Source of the DNA: Paracidovorax anthurii
GTDB lineage: Bacteria; Pseudomonadota; Gammaproteobacteria; Burkholderiales; Burkholderiaceae_C
Reading direction: 5' to 3'
DNA: 63,132 nucleotides
Assembly: GCF_003269065.1 (NCBI RefSeq)
Contig: NZ_QLTA01000032.1
Span: 1-63,132, forward strand
The notes beneath the pieces are model-generated. The model saw only the letters and a list, made by a program, of their open reading frames with translations, was not told the DNA's origin and searched no databases. The position numbers were made by a program, and so were the translations under genes. Of the stretch, positions 25,378-34,654 are shown in pieces. The stretch's first letter is position 1. Every line of letters begins with the position of its first letter.

Positions 25378-26361
25378 TTGTTCAAGAACTACACCGCCGC
25401 CGCTCTCCAGACTGCTCTCGTGAGTGCGGCGCTGTTCAGCGGCGCGCTGGCCACCGCCCAGACCTATCCGAACAAGCCGATCCGTATGGTGATCCCGTAC
25501 ACGCCGGGCGGCTCCATCGACAACGTGGGCCGCATGGTGGCGGACCAGCTGCAGCGGCAACTCGGACAGCCCATCGTGATCGAGAACACACCAGGCGCGT
25601 CGGGTGTGCTTGGTGCTTTGAACGTGAAGAAGGCCAAGGCCGACGGCTACACGCTGCTATTCAACGCGTCCAGCCAGGCCTACCTTCCGTTGGTGGTTGC
25701 CAAGAAGACCTACGACGCCGAGCGGGACTTCACCCCTGTCGGTCAGATTGGCTTCGTTCCTTTGATCGTGGCGGTCAACAACGAGGTGCCGGTCAAGACC
25801 TTCACCGAGTTCGTCAAGCTTGCGAAAGCCAATCCCGGCAAGTACACCTGGGCAACGTCCGGTCTGGGCACGACCAGCCATCTGAGCGAAGAGATGGTCA
25901 ACCGCGCCATGGGCCTGCAGATGGAAATCGTGGCCTACAAAGGCGCGGTCCCCCAACTGACCGACGTGGTCGGCGGTCATGTGTCGGCCGCGATTTCGCC
26001 AATGCCTGGCGTGACATCTTTCGTTCAGGCTGGCCGGCTGCGACCCCTTGCCGTGACCAGCAAGACGCGCATTCCTGCACTTCCCGACGTGCCCACCCTA
26101 GAGGAAAGCGGTATGCCCGGATTCGAACTGTTGTCTTGGTACGGCATTTGGGGACCTGCCGATCTGCCTCCCGCCATCGTCGAACGCCTGAACGCAGAAA
26201 TTGGCAAAGCGGTGCAGGTTCCGGCGCTGAAGGCCAAGTTCGCGGAGCTGTCGTTCGTCCCGACGCAGTCCACGCCAGCCGAGTTCCGACAGCTCATTGC
26301 CGACGACCTGAACAAGATCGGCAAGGCCGTGAAGGAAGCGGGCATCCGCATCGATTTCTAA
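25378..26361 (+). CDS. TTT/Bug-family periplasmic binding protein, copy 3
   Basis: The start is a TTG 7 nt after AAGGAG; no suitable ATG is near. The 327-aa protein has a signal peptide ending ALATAQ, KPIRMVIPYTPGGSIDNVGR, and AYKGAVPQLTDVVGGHVS. Its ligand-binding blocks differ from copies 1, 2 and 4 (SIDN in place of GTDL/GTDA), so the ligand may differ. It is followed after 17 bp by copy 4, and two adjacent but dissimilar receptors in one operon are unusual. Confidence 0.9.
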   Translation: MFKNYTAAALQTALVSAALFSGALATAQTYPNKPIRMVIPYTPGGSIDNVGRMVADQLQRQLGQPIVIENTPGASGVLGALNVKKAKADGYTLLFNASSQAYLPLVVAKKTYDAERDFTPVGQIGFVPLIVAVNNEVPVKTFTEFVKLAKANPGKYTWATSGLGTTSHLSEEMVNRAMGLQMEIVAYKGAVPQLTDVVGGHVSAAISPMPGVTSFVQAGRLRPLAVTSKTRIPALPDVPTLEESGMPGFELLSWYGIWGPADLPPAIVERLNAEIGKAVQVPALKAKFAELSFVPTQSTPAEFRQLIADDLNKIGKAVKEAGIRIDF

Positions 26362-26378
26362 GCATCAGGACCACGACC

Positions 26379-27377
26379 ATGTTCACCCTTGACACCACCG
26401 TGTCGCGCCGCCGCATGTTGCGCGCAGGCAGCTTGGCACCCGCTACGCTTGCCCTGGCCAGCGTTGGCGCTCGCGCCGCTGACAAATTTCCGTCGCGTAC
26501 CATCCGCATCGTGGTGCCGTTCACGCCTGGCGGCGGTACCGACGTGGTTGGCCGTGCGCTCATCATCGGCATGCAGAAGGAGCTGGGACAGGCGCTCATC
26601 ATCGACAACAAGCCGGGCGCCGGTACCGTAATCGGCACCGACCTGGTGGCCAAGGCTCCTGCAGACGGCCACACGCTGTTGATGACCACATCCGCCATCG
26701 CCATCAACGACTCGTTGGTCAAGAAGCTTCCCTACGACACGGACAAGGACATTACCGAGGTGGCCCTCATCTGCACCGGCCCCAATGTGTTGGTGACGAA
26801 GGCAGACAGCCCCTACAAGACCGTGGCGGATGTGATCGCTGCAGCCAAGGTCGCGCCGGGTAAATTGACCTATGCATCATCCGGCAACGGGTCTGCGGTG
26901 CACCTGGCTGGTGAGTTGTTCAAGACCATGGCCAAGGTCGACATCGCGCACGTGCCGTACCGTGGTGCAGGCCCCGCCTACAACGACCTGATCGGCGGCC
27001 AGGTTGACCTCCTGTTTGGAACCGCGGGCGGCGTGGCCAAGCTGGTGACAGGGGGCAAGATGCGGCCCATCGGCGTCACCTCCACCCGACGTAGTCCTGC
27101 TTACAAGGACGTTCCCACCATCGCGGAGACCTTGCCGGGGTACGAGGCTGACGTCTGGTACGCCTTGTTCGCGCCGGCAGGAACACCGCCTGACGTGATC
27201 GCGACCATCAACGCCGCCGTGCGCAAAGCCGCAGAGGCTCCCGCCTACAAGGAGCGCCTGGCGCATGAAGGCCTGACGGTTGCAGCCAACACGCCCGCAC
27301 AGATGACGCAGCTCATGCGCGCTGAAGAGGCTCGTTGGCGCAAGGTTGTGGTGGAAGGCAAGGTCACCATAGACTGA
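26379..27377 (+). CDS. TTT/Bug-family periplasmic binding protein, copy 4
   Basis: This 332-aa protein carries an N-terminal SRRRMLRAGSLAPATLALA, which has the twin-arginine pattern and may direct it to the Tat pathway. The receptor blocks are TIRIVVPFTPGGGTDVVGR, IIDNKPGAGTVIGTD and VPYRGAGPAYNDLIGGQVD, close to copies 1 and 2. It sits between receptor copy 3 and an SDR gene, 8 bp from the latter. Confidence 0.9.
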   Translation: MFTLDTTVSRRRMLRAGSLAPATLALASVGARAADKFPSRTIRIVVPFTPGGGTDVVGRALIIGMQKELGQALIIDNKPGAGTVIGTDLVAKAPADGHTLLMTTSAIAINDSLVKKLPYDTDKDITEVALICTGPNVLVTKADSPYKTVADVIAAAKVAPGKLTYASSGNGSAVHLAGELFKTMAKVDIAHVPYRGAGPAYNDLIGGQVDLLFGTAGGVAKLVTGGKMRPIGVTSTRRSPAYKDVPTIAETLPGYEADVWYALFAPAGTPPDVIATINAAVRKAAEAPAYKERLAHEGLTVAANTPAQMTQLMRAEEARWRKVVVEGKVTID

Positions 27378-27385
27378 GGCACGAC

Positions 27386-28195
27386 ATGCAAGAGAAATCA
27401 AAAGGAAGACTGCACGGCAAGGTCGCTGTCATCGTCGGCGCGGGCCAGTTGGCCGGCGACACGGTTGGCAATGGCCGTGCCGTTGCCGAACGCTTCGCGC
27501 AGGAAGGTGCCACCCTCCTGCTGGTGGACATCCAGGAGGAACTTGCACAGGCCACGCTGGAGGCAGTCGCAGGCTACGGACAGCCGGCGAGCGTGCTGCG
27601 TGCTGACATCACCCAGGAGGGTGATTGCCGCACCATTGCGGTGACTTGTGTCGAATGCTACGGTCGCATCGACATCCTGCACAACAACGTGGGACGGTCC
27701 AAAGGTGATCGACGGACCGCGGACATGGATGCACAGATGTGGGACGAGATCATGGCGATGAACCTCAAGGGCATGTTCATGACCTGCAAGCATGTGCTGC
27801 CCCAGATGGTCCATCAAGGTTCCGGCAGCATCATCAACGTGTCCTCCACCGCTTCGTTGGCGGCGCGGCCCACCGTGACCTACAAGACCAGCAAGGGCGC
27901 CGTCAACGCGTTCACGCAGCACTTGGCCATGGAGAACGCGGCCCATGGCGTCCGCGCCAATGCGATCCTGCCCGGCCTGATCGACACGCCCATGGCCATC
28001 GAGCGCAGGGCCATCGAGCGCGGTGTTTCGCGGGACGTGGTCCGCGCCGAGCGCGAGGCGCTGGTACCCATGCAGCACATGGGAACTGGCTGGGACGTTG
28101 CAAATGCTGCGGTTTTCCTGGCGTCGGAGGAGGCCCGGTACGTGACGGGTGTCCTGCTGCCCGTGGACGGAGGCTTGCTCTGCAAGCGGGGCTGA
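27386..28195 (+). CDS. Short-chain dehydrogenase/reductase (269 aa)
   Basis: A Rossmann glycine motif lies in VIVGAGQLAGDTVGNGRAV, with LHNNVG, the catalytic Ser in INVSSTAS and the pair YKTSK. The C-terminal VTGVLLPVDGG is typical of the family. The motif between the glycines is extended (QLAGDTVGNG), as in the second SDR at 29844 (CVGAGWGNG), so the two probably share a substrate type. Role: NAD(P)-dependent oxidation or reduction of an alcohol or ketone intermediate. Confidence 0.9.
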   Translation: MQEKSKGRLHGKVAVIVGAGQLAGDTVGNGRAVAERFAQEGATLLLVDIQEELAQATLEAVAGYGQPASVLRADITQEGDCRTIAVTCVECYGRIDILHNNVGRSKGDRRTADMDAQMWDEIMAMNLKGMFMTCKHVLPQMVHQGSGSIINVSSTASLAARPTVTYKTSKGAVNAFTQHLAMENAAHGVRANAILPGLIDTPMAIERRAIERGVSRDVVRAEREALVPMQHMGTGWDVANAAVFLASEEARYVTGVLLPVDGGLLCKRG

Positions 28196-28215
28196 GCGCG
28201 TCAATCGGGGACTTG

Positions 28216-28818
28216 ATGCTGCCCCCCCACCTGCCGACTGACGTTCTGCTGCTGCGCATGCGCGTTGCACCAGATGGGCTGAACGCCCTGCGTCTGCGCC
28301 TGAAAGGCGTGCCTGCCCTGCGTGATCTCGGCGCTTCGCCTGGGTGCTGCGCCTGGTCGAAAGACACGGGTCTGGCGTACGTCTACCTGGACCTTCCCGA
28401 GCGCATTGCGTTGCCAGTGCCGGCGCCCGAGAGCCTCGCGGGCCTATCGGGAGTGGGCGTGGACGTCGAGCTTTCCCGCCTGGCGCTCATGCAGAAGCTG
28501 GACGGCGCGAGCCATGGCCAACTCGCAACGGTCCACTACGTCGTAGAGATGACGCCGCAGGCCGGCTGGGAAGCGGAGTTGCAGCGCTGGTATGCCCGTG
28601 AGCACCTGCCGGGACTGGCTGGGGTTCCTGGCTGCGTGCGCGCGCAGCGGTTCATGAACTACGACACGGGGCCACGGTCACTGGCTTGCTACGACTTGGT
28701 GGATGCGCAGGCCATGGGGTCCCCACCCTGGCTGGCCGTGCGCAACACGGCGTGGAGTTCGCGCGTGCGGCCTCGGTTCACGGCGACGGTGCGCACGATG
28801 TTTTCCTTGCTTGACTAA
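28216..28818 (+). CDS. Dimeric alpha/beta-barrel (EthD-like) protein (200 aa)
   Basis: The second half has VHYVVEMTPQAGWEAELQRW, the segment YAREHLPGLAGVPGC and AQRFMNYDTGPRSLACYDL, the strand-helix pattern of EthD/DUF4286-type ferredoxin-like barrels. The first half looks like a diverged repeat of the same fold. Such proteins help in ring-cleavage or quinone and lactone reactions, sometimes as isomerases or monooxygenases without cofactor. Only 3 bp separate its stop from the convergent LysR stop. Confidence 0.65.
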   Translation: MLPPHLPTDVLLLRMRVAPDGLNALRLRLKGVPALRDLGASPGCCAWSKDTGLAYVYLDLPERIALPVPAPESLAGLSGVGVDVELSRLALMQKLDGASHGQLATVHYVVEMTPQAGWEAELQRWYAREHLPGLAGVPGCVRAQRFMNYDTGPRSLACYDLVDAQAMGSPPWLAVRNTAWSSRVRPRFTATVRTMFSLLD

Positions 28819-28821
28819 AGG

Positions 28822-29721
28822 TCAGGCCTCTGCGCCTTCTTTTCTGTGTCCAAGCTCGCGGAGCAGCTTGGCAGTCTCTGCAATCAAGCGACTTGCTGGG
28901 CGTGCGCGGGGCATGGCAAGCACAAGCAGGTTTCGCATGGCGGGGGGACCGATAGGAGCGGAGTGAATTCGCGCAGGCCGCCTGCTCAGTTGCAAGGCGC
29001 TCTCGGGCAGGATCGAACATGCCAAGCCATCTTCCACCACGCTCAGCGCGGTGTGCACTGCGCCGACTTCCGCAACGACATTCAGGCTGATGCGACGAGG
29101 TAGCAACACGGCGTCCACCAGGCTGCGAATTGGGTTGTGCGAGCCCGGCAGCACCAAGGGAAACTCTGCCAGCGCGGCCAGCCCCACCTGCTTGTCCAGC
29201 CGAAATCCCTTCGGTGCAACCAGGACCATGCGCTCGCGGGTCAGGTCCTCATAGGCCAGAAGAGGTGTTGGAGCGGGGTCGAACAGCAGGCCAAGGTCAA
29301 TGCGGCCCGCCACCAGACCTTCGCGCAACGACAAACTGAGCCCTTCGACCACCGACAGTAGCGCGTTGGGAAAGCGCTGACGAAATTGGCGGATCAGCGG
29401 CACCGCCAGACCCATTGCCACATGGTGCGGCAGCCCCACCACGACGCGCCCGACAGGCTTCGCGTGCATGTCCTTCAGGTCGGACAGCGCCTGCTTGGCA
29501 GCATTCAGCATCACGTGCGCGTGAGCCAGCAGGGCGTGACCTGCGTCCGTCGCTGAGACGCCGCGACCTGTGCGTTCAAGCAGGCGTTGGCCCAACTCTT
29601 CCTCCAGCAGCGCGATCTGCCGGCTGACGCTGGGCTGGGCCAGGTTAAGGGCCGTGGCCGCCCGGCTGAAGCTGCCTTGTTCGACCACGGCAACGAAATA
29701 CTCCAACTGGCGTAAATCCAT
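28822..29721 (-). CDS. LysR-family transcriptional regulator (299 aa)
   Basis: The N-terminal helix-turn-helix reads MDLRQLEYFVAVVEQGSFSR then LAQPSVSRQIALLEEELG. The C-terminal periplasmic-binding-like effector domain follows (VGLPHHVAMGLAVPL, IDLGLLFDP). It is divergent from the SDR at 29844. In the 122-bp gap there is a weak dyad TCGAT-N9-ATCGA at 29737-29755 that could be part of its operator. It probably controls the third operon of cargo 1 (29.8-34.5 kb). Confidence 0.93.
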   Translation of the reverse strand: MDLRQLEYFVAVVEQGSFSRAATALNLAQPSVSRQIALLEEELGQRLLERTGRGVSATDAGHALLAHAHVMLNAAKQALSDLKDMHAKPVGRVVVGLPHHVAMGLAVPLIRQFRQRFPNALLSVVEGLSLSLREGLVAGRIDLGLLFDPAPTPLLAYEDLTRERMVLVAPKGFRLDKQVGLAALAEFPLVLPGSHNPIRSLVDAVLLPRRISLNVVAEVGAVHTALSVVEDGLACSILPESALQLSRRPARIHSAPIGPPAMRNLLVLAMPRARPASRLIAETAKLLRELGHRKEGAEA

Positions 29722-29736
29722 AGCGTTTGAACATAG

Positions 29737-29755
29737 TCGATATAGCTGTCATCGA
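29737..29755. promoter_or_regulatory. Weak dyad, possible LysR site
   Basis: TCGAT-N9-ATCGA lies 16 bp upstream of the LysR start and about 90 bp upstream of the SDR start. The position fits an autoregulatory LysR site, but the arms are only 5 bp, so chance is not excluded. Confidence 0.3.
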
Positions 29756-29843
29756 GTTTAACTTTGGGACCCATCCCCGCAAACTTGATCCATGCAGCGA
29801 GTCGGCCACCTGCCGGACTGCTGAAACGACGAGGAGCAAGAGC

Positions 29844-30641
29844 ATGAAGAGGTTTGGATCGAAGATCGCCATCGTGACCGGCGCAGGTTGCGTCGGCGCG
29901 GGTTGGGGCAACGGCCGCGCAATGGCAGTTCGTCTGGCGGAGGAAGGCGCAAAAGTTCTTGCCGTGGACCGCGACAAGGAGCGCCTGGACGAGACCCTGT
30001 CGCTCGCGGGCGATGCGGCGGCGCACATCACCACGTGCATTTGCGACGTGACCAGCGCCGCCAGCGTGCAGACCATGGTCGAAGCCTGTATCGCTGCATA
30101 CGGCGCACCGGACATTCTGATCAACAACGTCGGCGGCTCGGCCGCAGGTGGCCCTGTGCAGTTGAGCGAAGAGGCCTGGGACAGCCAGATCGACATCAAT
30201 CTGAAGAGTGTCTTCCTCACCTGCAAGTACGTTCTGCCGCTGATGGTGGAGCGCAAAAGCGGCGCCATCGTCAACGTCGCCTCGACCTCCGGCATGCGCT
30301 GGACCGGCAGCGCGCAAGTGGCATACGCAGCGAGCAAGGCTGGCGTGATCCACCTTTCGCGGGTGGTCGCCGTACAGCACGCACCGGACGGTGTGCGCGT
30401 CAACACCGTGGTGCCAGGTCAGCTGCACACGCCCATGGTTGAGGTTCGGCTGGCCAAGCAGCGCACCGGTGGTGACGTCGAAGGGCTTCTCGCCTCCCGT
30501 GTCAAACGCATTCCGCTGGGCTTCATGGGCGATGGCCGCGACACCGCCAGCGCTGCCCTGTACCTGGCCAGTGATGAAGCTCGCTTCGTGACCGGCACCG
30601 AACTCGTTGTCGATGGCGGCATGACCGCGCGCTGCGACTGA
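29844..30641 (+). CDS. Short-chain dehydrogenase/reductase (265 aa)
   Basis: GAGGAG precedes the ATG. The SDR motifs are AIVTGAGCVGAGWGNGRAM, INNVGG, the Ser in VNVASTSG and YAASK, with VTGTELVVDGG near the end. It is a paralogue of the SDR at 27386, with the same elongated glycine loop. As first gene of the LysR-controlled operon it may catalyse an early step. Confidence 0.9.
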   Translation: MKRFGSKIAIVTGAGCVGAGWGNGRAMAVRLAEEGAKVLAVDRDKERLDETLSLAGDAAAHITTCICDVTSAASVQTMVEACIAAYGAPDILINNVGGSAAGGPVQLSEEAWDSQIDINLKSVFLTCKYVLPLMVERKSGAIVNVASTSGMRWTGSAQVAYAASKAGVIHLSRVVAVQHAPDGVRVNTVVPGQLHTPMVEVRLAKQRTGGDVEGLLASRVKRIPLGFMGDGRDTASAALYLASDEARFVTGTELVVDGGMTARCD

Positions 30642-30667
30642 TACCCCATCCCTTGCGGAGACACATC

Positions 30668-31633
30668 ATGAAGAAACGTCGCCTGCTCGCAGCCGCCATG
30701 GCTTTCGCCCTGGTTCCACTTGCCCAAGCACAGACAAGCGGCAAGCCGGTCCGCATCGTCAGCTCTTTCAGTCCCGGCGGTCCTGTCGACTTCGTTGCCC
30801 GCACCTTGGCTGAGCAACTTGCTCGCGAGCTCAAGCGGCCTGTCATCGTTGAGAACAAGCCGGGAGCGAACGGCGCACTCGGCGCGTTGGAGACGCTGCG
30901 GTCCGAAGCTGATGGAAGCACCCTGTGGATCACCAGCGTGGGCGCCGCAGCGATCAACCCGACCCTCGCGGAAAAGCCTGGGTACAACACGCAACGCGAC
31001 TTCCTGCCCGTCTCGCTGGTGGCGAACAATGTGGAGGCGCTGGTGGTCAATGCCAAGACGCCGGTGACCGATGCCGCTGAGTTCGTGAACGCCGCCAGAG
31101 CCCGCAAGGAATCGACGCCCATGGCCTCTTCGGGCTCTGGCAGCATTCCGCACCTGGCCTTGATCCAGTTGGAGGAGTCAACAGGCGCGAAATTCCTGCA
31201 TGTGCCGTACAAGGGCATGGCGCCGGCCTTCACCGACTTGATGGGCGGTCAGGTTCAGGGCGTGTTCGCGGATGTGCCGGCCATCATTTCTCAGGTCCAA
31301 GGCGGTCGCCTCAAGGCCATTGGCATCGCCGCCAGCAAGCGGCACCCGTCGTTGCCCGACGTGAAGACGTTCGAAGAGCAAGGCATCAAGGCGGTGGACA
31401 CGAACAACTGGTACGCCTTGTTCGTTTCGGCCAAGACGCCGGCGGCCGTGGTGGAGCAACTGAACAAGGCTGTGCGCGACGCGATTGCGCACCCTGAAAC
31501 CAACGCCAAGTTGTTGCGCGGTGGTGCCGAACCGAAGTCCTCCACGACGCAGGAACTTGCCGCATTGCTGAAGACCGACACGGCCAAGTGGGCCGCGTTG
31601 ATCAAGGCACGCAACATCAAGGCTGACGAATGA
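30668..31633 (+). CDS. TTT/Bug-family periplasmic binding protein, copy 5
   Basis: This 321-aa protein has a clean Sec signal peptide (MKKRRLLAAAMAFALVPLAQAQ), then KPVRIVSSFSPGGPVDFVAR, VIVENKPGANGALGALE and VPYKGMAPAFTDLMGGQVQ. The ligand loop (PVDF) differs from all other copies. The stop overlaps the next gene in ATGA, so the receptor is coupled to the CMD-family gene. Confidence 0.9.
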   Translation: MKKRRLLAAAMAFALVPLAQAQTSGKPVRIVSSFSPGGPVDFVARTLAEQLARELKRPVIVENKPGANGALGALETLRSEADGSTLWITSVGAAAINPTLAEKPGYNTQRDFLPVSLVANNVEALVVNAKTPVTDAAEFVNAARARKESTPMASSGSGSIPHLALIQLEESTGAKFLHVPYKGMAPAFTDLMGGQVQGVFADVPAIISQVQGGRLKAIGIAASKRHPSLPDVKTFEEQGIKAVDTNNWYALFVSAKTPAAVVEQLNKAVRDAIAHPETNAKLLRGGAEPKSSTTQELAALLKTDTAKWAALIKARNIKADE

Positions 31634-32157
31634 GCACCGACCACATCCGCGTGCCGCTGGTGACGCCTGGCACACGACCCGAGCTGGCCGAGACCGAAGC
31701 GCGCATCCTGGCTGAGCGCGGCCGTATATCTCTCCTGTACCAGGTGCTGCTGAACAGTCCGGCCATCGCCGCCGGCTGGGAAGCCATGCTGACCGCGGTG
31801 CGAAACCGCACCGGCGTGCCGGCCGACCTGCGTGAAATGATCATCCTGCGCGTGGCAGTGCTCAACGACGCCGCCTTTGAATTCGACGCGCATGTCCCTC
31901 ACGCGTTGAAGGCGGGGTTTCCACAGGCCAAGATCGACGCATTGCGCGAGGCCTCGCCTGGCAACCTGTTCTCTGCGGAAGAGAAGCTACTGCTGGAGCT
32001 GACGGATCACATGACGCGCGACGTCAAGGTCCCCGCCGCGTTGATGGCACGCGTGAACGAGGGGCGCGATCCGCAGGCGGTCGTGGAGCTGGTGGCCACC
32101 GTAGCAGCCTACAACATGGTGTCGCGCTTCCTCGTGGCACTGAACATCTCCCACTGA
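31630..32157 (+). CDS. Carboxymuconolactone decarboxylase-family protein (175 aa)
   Basis: The AhpD-like helical core reads LNSPAIAAGWEAMLTAVRNR, LREMIILRVAVLND and FEFDAHVPHALKAGF. The CxxC redox pair of AhpD is absent (FEFDAH instead), so a peroxidase-type activity is unlikely. In this setting, next to PcaIJ-like genes, a lactone decarboxylase or isomerase role is plausible but unproven. It is translationally coupled to receptor copy 5. Confidence 0.8.
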   Translation: MSTDHIRVPLVTPGTRPELAETEARILAERGRISLLYQVLLNSPAIAAGWEAMLTAVRNRTGVPADLREMIILRVAVLNDAAFEFDAHVPHALKAGFPQAKIDALREASPGNLFSAEEKLLLELTDHMTRDVKVPAALMARVNEGRDPQAVVELVATVAAYNMVSRFLVALNISH

Positions 32158-32167
32158 AGGAGGCTGC

Positions 32168-32869
32168 ATGATCAACAAGATCAGCGAGTCTGTCGCACAG
32201 GCGTTGGCTGACGTCCGCGACGGCGCGACCGTGATGATTGGCGGCTTCGGCACCGCCGGCATTCCCAACGAACTGATCGATGGGCTGATTGCACAGGGCG
32301 CGCGCGACCTGACCATCGTCAACAACAACGCTGGCAACGGCGAAACGGGCTTGGCTGCGTTGCTGAAAACCGGCAGGGTGCGCAGGATCATCTGCAGCTT
32401 TCCGCGCCAAGCGGACAGCCAGGTCTTTGACGGGCTGTACCGGACCGGCAAGATTGAATTGGAGCTGGTGCCGCAAGGCAATCTGGCGGAGCGCATTCGC
32501 GCGGCGGGGGCAGGTATCGGTGCGTTCTTCTGTCCGACGGGTTACGGCACGCCGCTGGCCGAGGGCCGGGAAGTGCGCGTGATCAATGGGAAGCCCTTCG
32601 TGCTGGAGTATCCGATCCATGGCGATTTAGCTCTTGTGAAAGCAGAGCGTGGGGATCGCTGGGGGAACCTGAGCTACCGCAAGGCAGCGCGCAACTTCGG
32701 GCCTGTGATGGCAATGGCAGCCACCACGACCATCGCTACCGTGCACGAAGTCGTCGCTTTGGGCGAACTGGACCCGGAAACCATCGTCACCCCAGGCATC
32801 TTCGTTTCGCGCATCGTGCGGGTCGACCGCGTGGCGACCGAGGCTGGTGGATTCCGAAAGGCGGCATGA
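32168..32869 (+). CDS. pcaI: 3-oxoadipate CoA-transferase subunit A
   Basis: This 233-aa protein carries VMIGGFGTAGIPNELIDGL, NNNAGNGETGLAALL and SFPRQADSQVFDGLY, all close to PcaI/CatI. AAGGAGG precedes the ATG. With subunit B it moves CoA from succinyl-CoA to 3-oxoadipate, giving 3-oxoadipyl-CoA, the substrate of the PcaF-like thiolase at 18.9 kb. The stop overlaps subunit B in ATGA. Confidence 0.92.
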   Translation: MINKISESVAQALADVRDGATVMIGGFGTAGIPNELIDGLIAQGARDLTIVNNNAGNGETGLAALLKTGRVRRIICSFPRQADSQVFDGLYRTGKIELELVPQGNLAERIRAAGAGIGAFFCPTGYGTPLAEGREVRVINGKPFVLEYPIHGDLALVKAERGDRWGNLSYRKAARNFGPVMAMAATTTIATVHEVVALGELDPETIVTPGIFVSRIVRVDRVATEAGGFRKAA

Positions 32870-33522
32870 CCATGACGACAAGCAACTATCAACGCCGCAC
32901 CAAGGAGCAGTTGGCCGCACGCGTCGCAGCGGACATCTTCGACGGTGCCGTGGTCAATCTGGGGATCGGCCAACCAACGACGGTAGCTAACCACCTGCCG
33001 TCTGGCCGCGAAGTCATCCTGCACAGCGAGAACGGCATTCTGGGCATGGGGCCCGCCCCTGCTGCGGGTGAGGAAGACTACGACGTCATCAACGCCGGCA
33101 AGCAACCCGTCACCCTGATGCCAGGCGGAGCGTTCTTCCATCACGCCGACAGCTTTTCGATGATGCGTGGCGGTCATCTGGACATCTGTGTCCTCGGTGC
33201 GTTCCAGGTCTCTGTCACTGGCGATCTGGCCAACTGGAGCACGGGCGAGGCCGGCTCCATTCCGGCAGTGGGGGGCGCCATGGACCTGGCGATTGGCGCA
33301 AAGCAGACCTGGGTCATGATGGACCTGCTGACCAAACAAGGCGTCAGCAAGATCGTCGAGAGCTGTAGCTACCCGCTCACCGGCATCGGCTGTGTCAAAC
33401 GGATTTACACCGACCTGGCGACCTTCGCTTGCACGACCCAGGGCCTGCTCATGATCGATGCAGTGGAGGGCATGACCTTGGCCGAGCTTGGACGTCTCGT
33501 TGGTCTTCCCATCTCGGCTTGA
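32866..33522 (+). CDS. pcaJ: 3-oxoadipate CoA-transferase subunit B
   Basis: This 218-aa protein contains VNLGIGQPTTVANHLPSG and the catalytic Glu in SENGILGMGP, the site that carries the CoA thioester. The C-terminal LTGIGCVKRIYTDLA and MTLAELGRLVG blocks are typical of PcaJ/ScoB. It forms the heteromer with subunit A. Together they suggest that the pathway ends in central metabolism through 3-oxoadipate. Confidence 0.92.
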   Translation: MTMTTSNYQRRTKEQLAARVAADIFDGAVVNLGIGQPTTVANHLPSGREVILHSENGILGMGPAPAAGEEDYDVINAGKQPVTLMPGGAFFHHADSFSMMRGGHLDICVLGAFQVSVTGDLANWSTGEAGSIPAVGGAMDLAIGAKQTWVMMDLLTKQGVSKIVESCSYPLTGIGCVKRIYTDLATFACTTQGLLMIDAVEGMTLAELGRLVGLPISA

Positions 33523-33553
33523 TCTGGCCTTATCAACCTACCTCGACCTGAAC

Positions 33554-34453
33554 ATGTCCACCACTGTTGACGACACCACCGTCCCAATTCGAACGTTCCT
33601 CGAACAACCGACCATGCCAAGCCTACGCCTGCCTGCTTTGGCTTGCGACAGCCATGTGCACGTATTCGGACCGGTCGCGCGGTTCCCCTACGTGTCTACC
33701 CGGCGCAGTACGCCGGTGGAAGCCCCGAAAGAAGCCCTGTTCGCGCTCCATCGCCGCATGGGTATCCAGCGATGCGTAATCGTGCAGTCCATCGTGCATG
33801 GCACAGACAACAGCGCGGTCGAGGACGCCATCAAGGCGGGCGAGGGCCGCTACCTCGGTGTTGCGCTGGTGTCGCCCAATGTGCCTGATGAGGAGCTGCA
33901 GCGGCTTGCGCAAGCAGGCTTCCGCGGCGTGCGCTTCAACTTCATGCGACACATCGCCGGCAGCGCATCTGTCGATGCGGTGCTAGCGTTGACACCGCGG
34001 CTTGCCGCCGTCGGCATGCACCTGCAGGTGCATTTCGAAAGCGAACTTGTGCATGAGCTGGCGGCATCTCTGAAGCGCAGCAGCGTGCCCGTGGTGGTCG
34101 ACCACATGGGCCGGGTAGATGCCACGCTCGGTATCGAGCACGCTGATTTCCAAGAACTCATGCGCCTGCTTGAAAGTCCAAACTTCTACGTAAAGGTCAG
34201 TGGTATCGACCGCATCGATGCGAAGGCTTCACCTGCACAGAGGTACCGCGACGGCGTTGCACTTGCGCGGGTCCTCGTCAAGCGCTTTCCTGAGCGCTGC
34301 GTTTGGGGGACTGACTGGCCGCATCCGAACCACACGCACGTTCCTGATGACGGCGTGCTAATCGATGCACTTGCGGAGATCGCGCCCACTGCGAACGCCC
34401 TGGAGCTATTGTTGGTTCAAAACCCGCAACGGCTGTACCAGTTCGCTGCTTAA
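33554..34453 (+). CDS. Amidohydrolase, LigI-like (2-pyrone-4,6-dicarboxylate hydrolase family)
   Basis: The TIM-barrel amidohydrolase starts LRLPALACDSHVHVFGP with the HxH motif and continues FPYVSTRRSTPVEAPKEALF and VIVQSIVHGTDNSAVEDA, the pattern of LigI-type lactonases. The last acid is in WGTDWPHPN. The start at 33554 gives 299 aa; an ATG at 33614 is possible. LigI opens 2-pyrone-4,6-dicarboxylate in protocatechuate 4,5-cleavage; here it may act on another lactone. It is the last gene of cargo 1. Confidence 0.85.
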   Translation: MSTTVDDTTVPIRTFLEQPTMPSLRLPALACDSHVHVFGPVARFPYVSTRRSTPVEAPKEALFALHRRMGIQRCVIVQSIVHGTDNSAVEDAIKAGEGRYLGVALVSPNVPDEELQRLAQAGFRGVRFNFMRHIAGSASVDAVLALTPRLAAVGMHLQVHFESELVHELAASLKRSSVPVVVDHMGRVDATLGIEHADFQELMRLLESPNFYVKVSGIDRIDAKASPAQRYRDGVALARVLVKRFPERCVWGTDWPHPNHTHVPDDGVLIDALAEIAPTANALELLLVQNPQRLYQFAA

Positions 34454-34654
34454 ATCCACGCCAAGCGCGCGGACCAATCCGTGAGCGTATTCCACGCCTG
34501 AGGCCAGCTCAAAAGGCGAGAGTCTTTTAATGCGAGGCTTGAGAGGAGCGCCAGTTGGCCCAGGCAGGCGGCCAAAGCGTTACGGTGAACGTCGCATATT
34601 TGACGGAGCTGTCATTCGTGGCAGCACTTCGAACGTCCGCTGGTGGCGGCGGAT

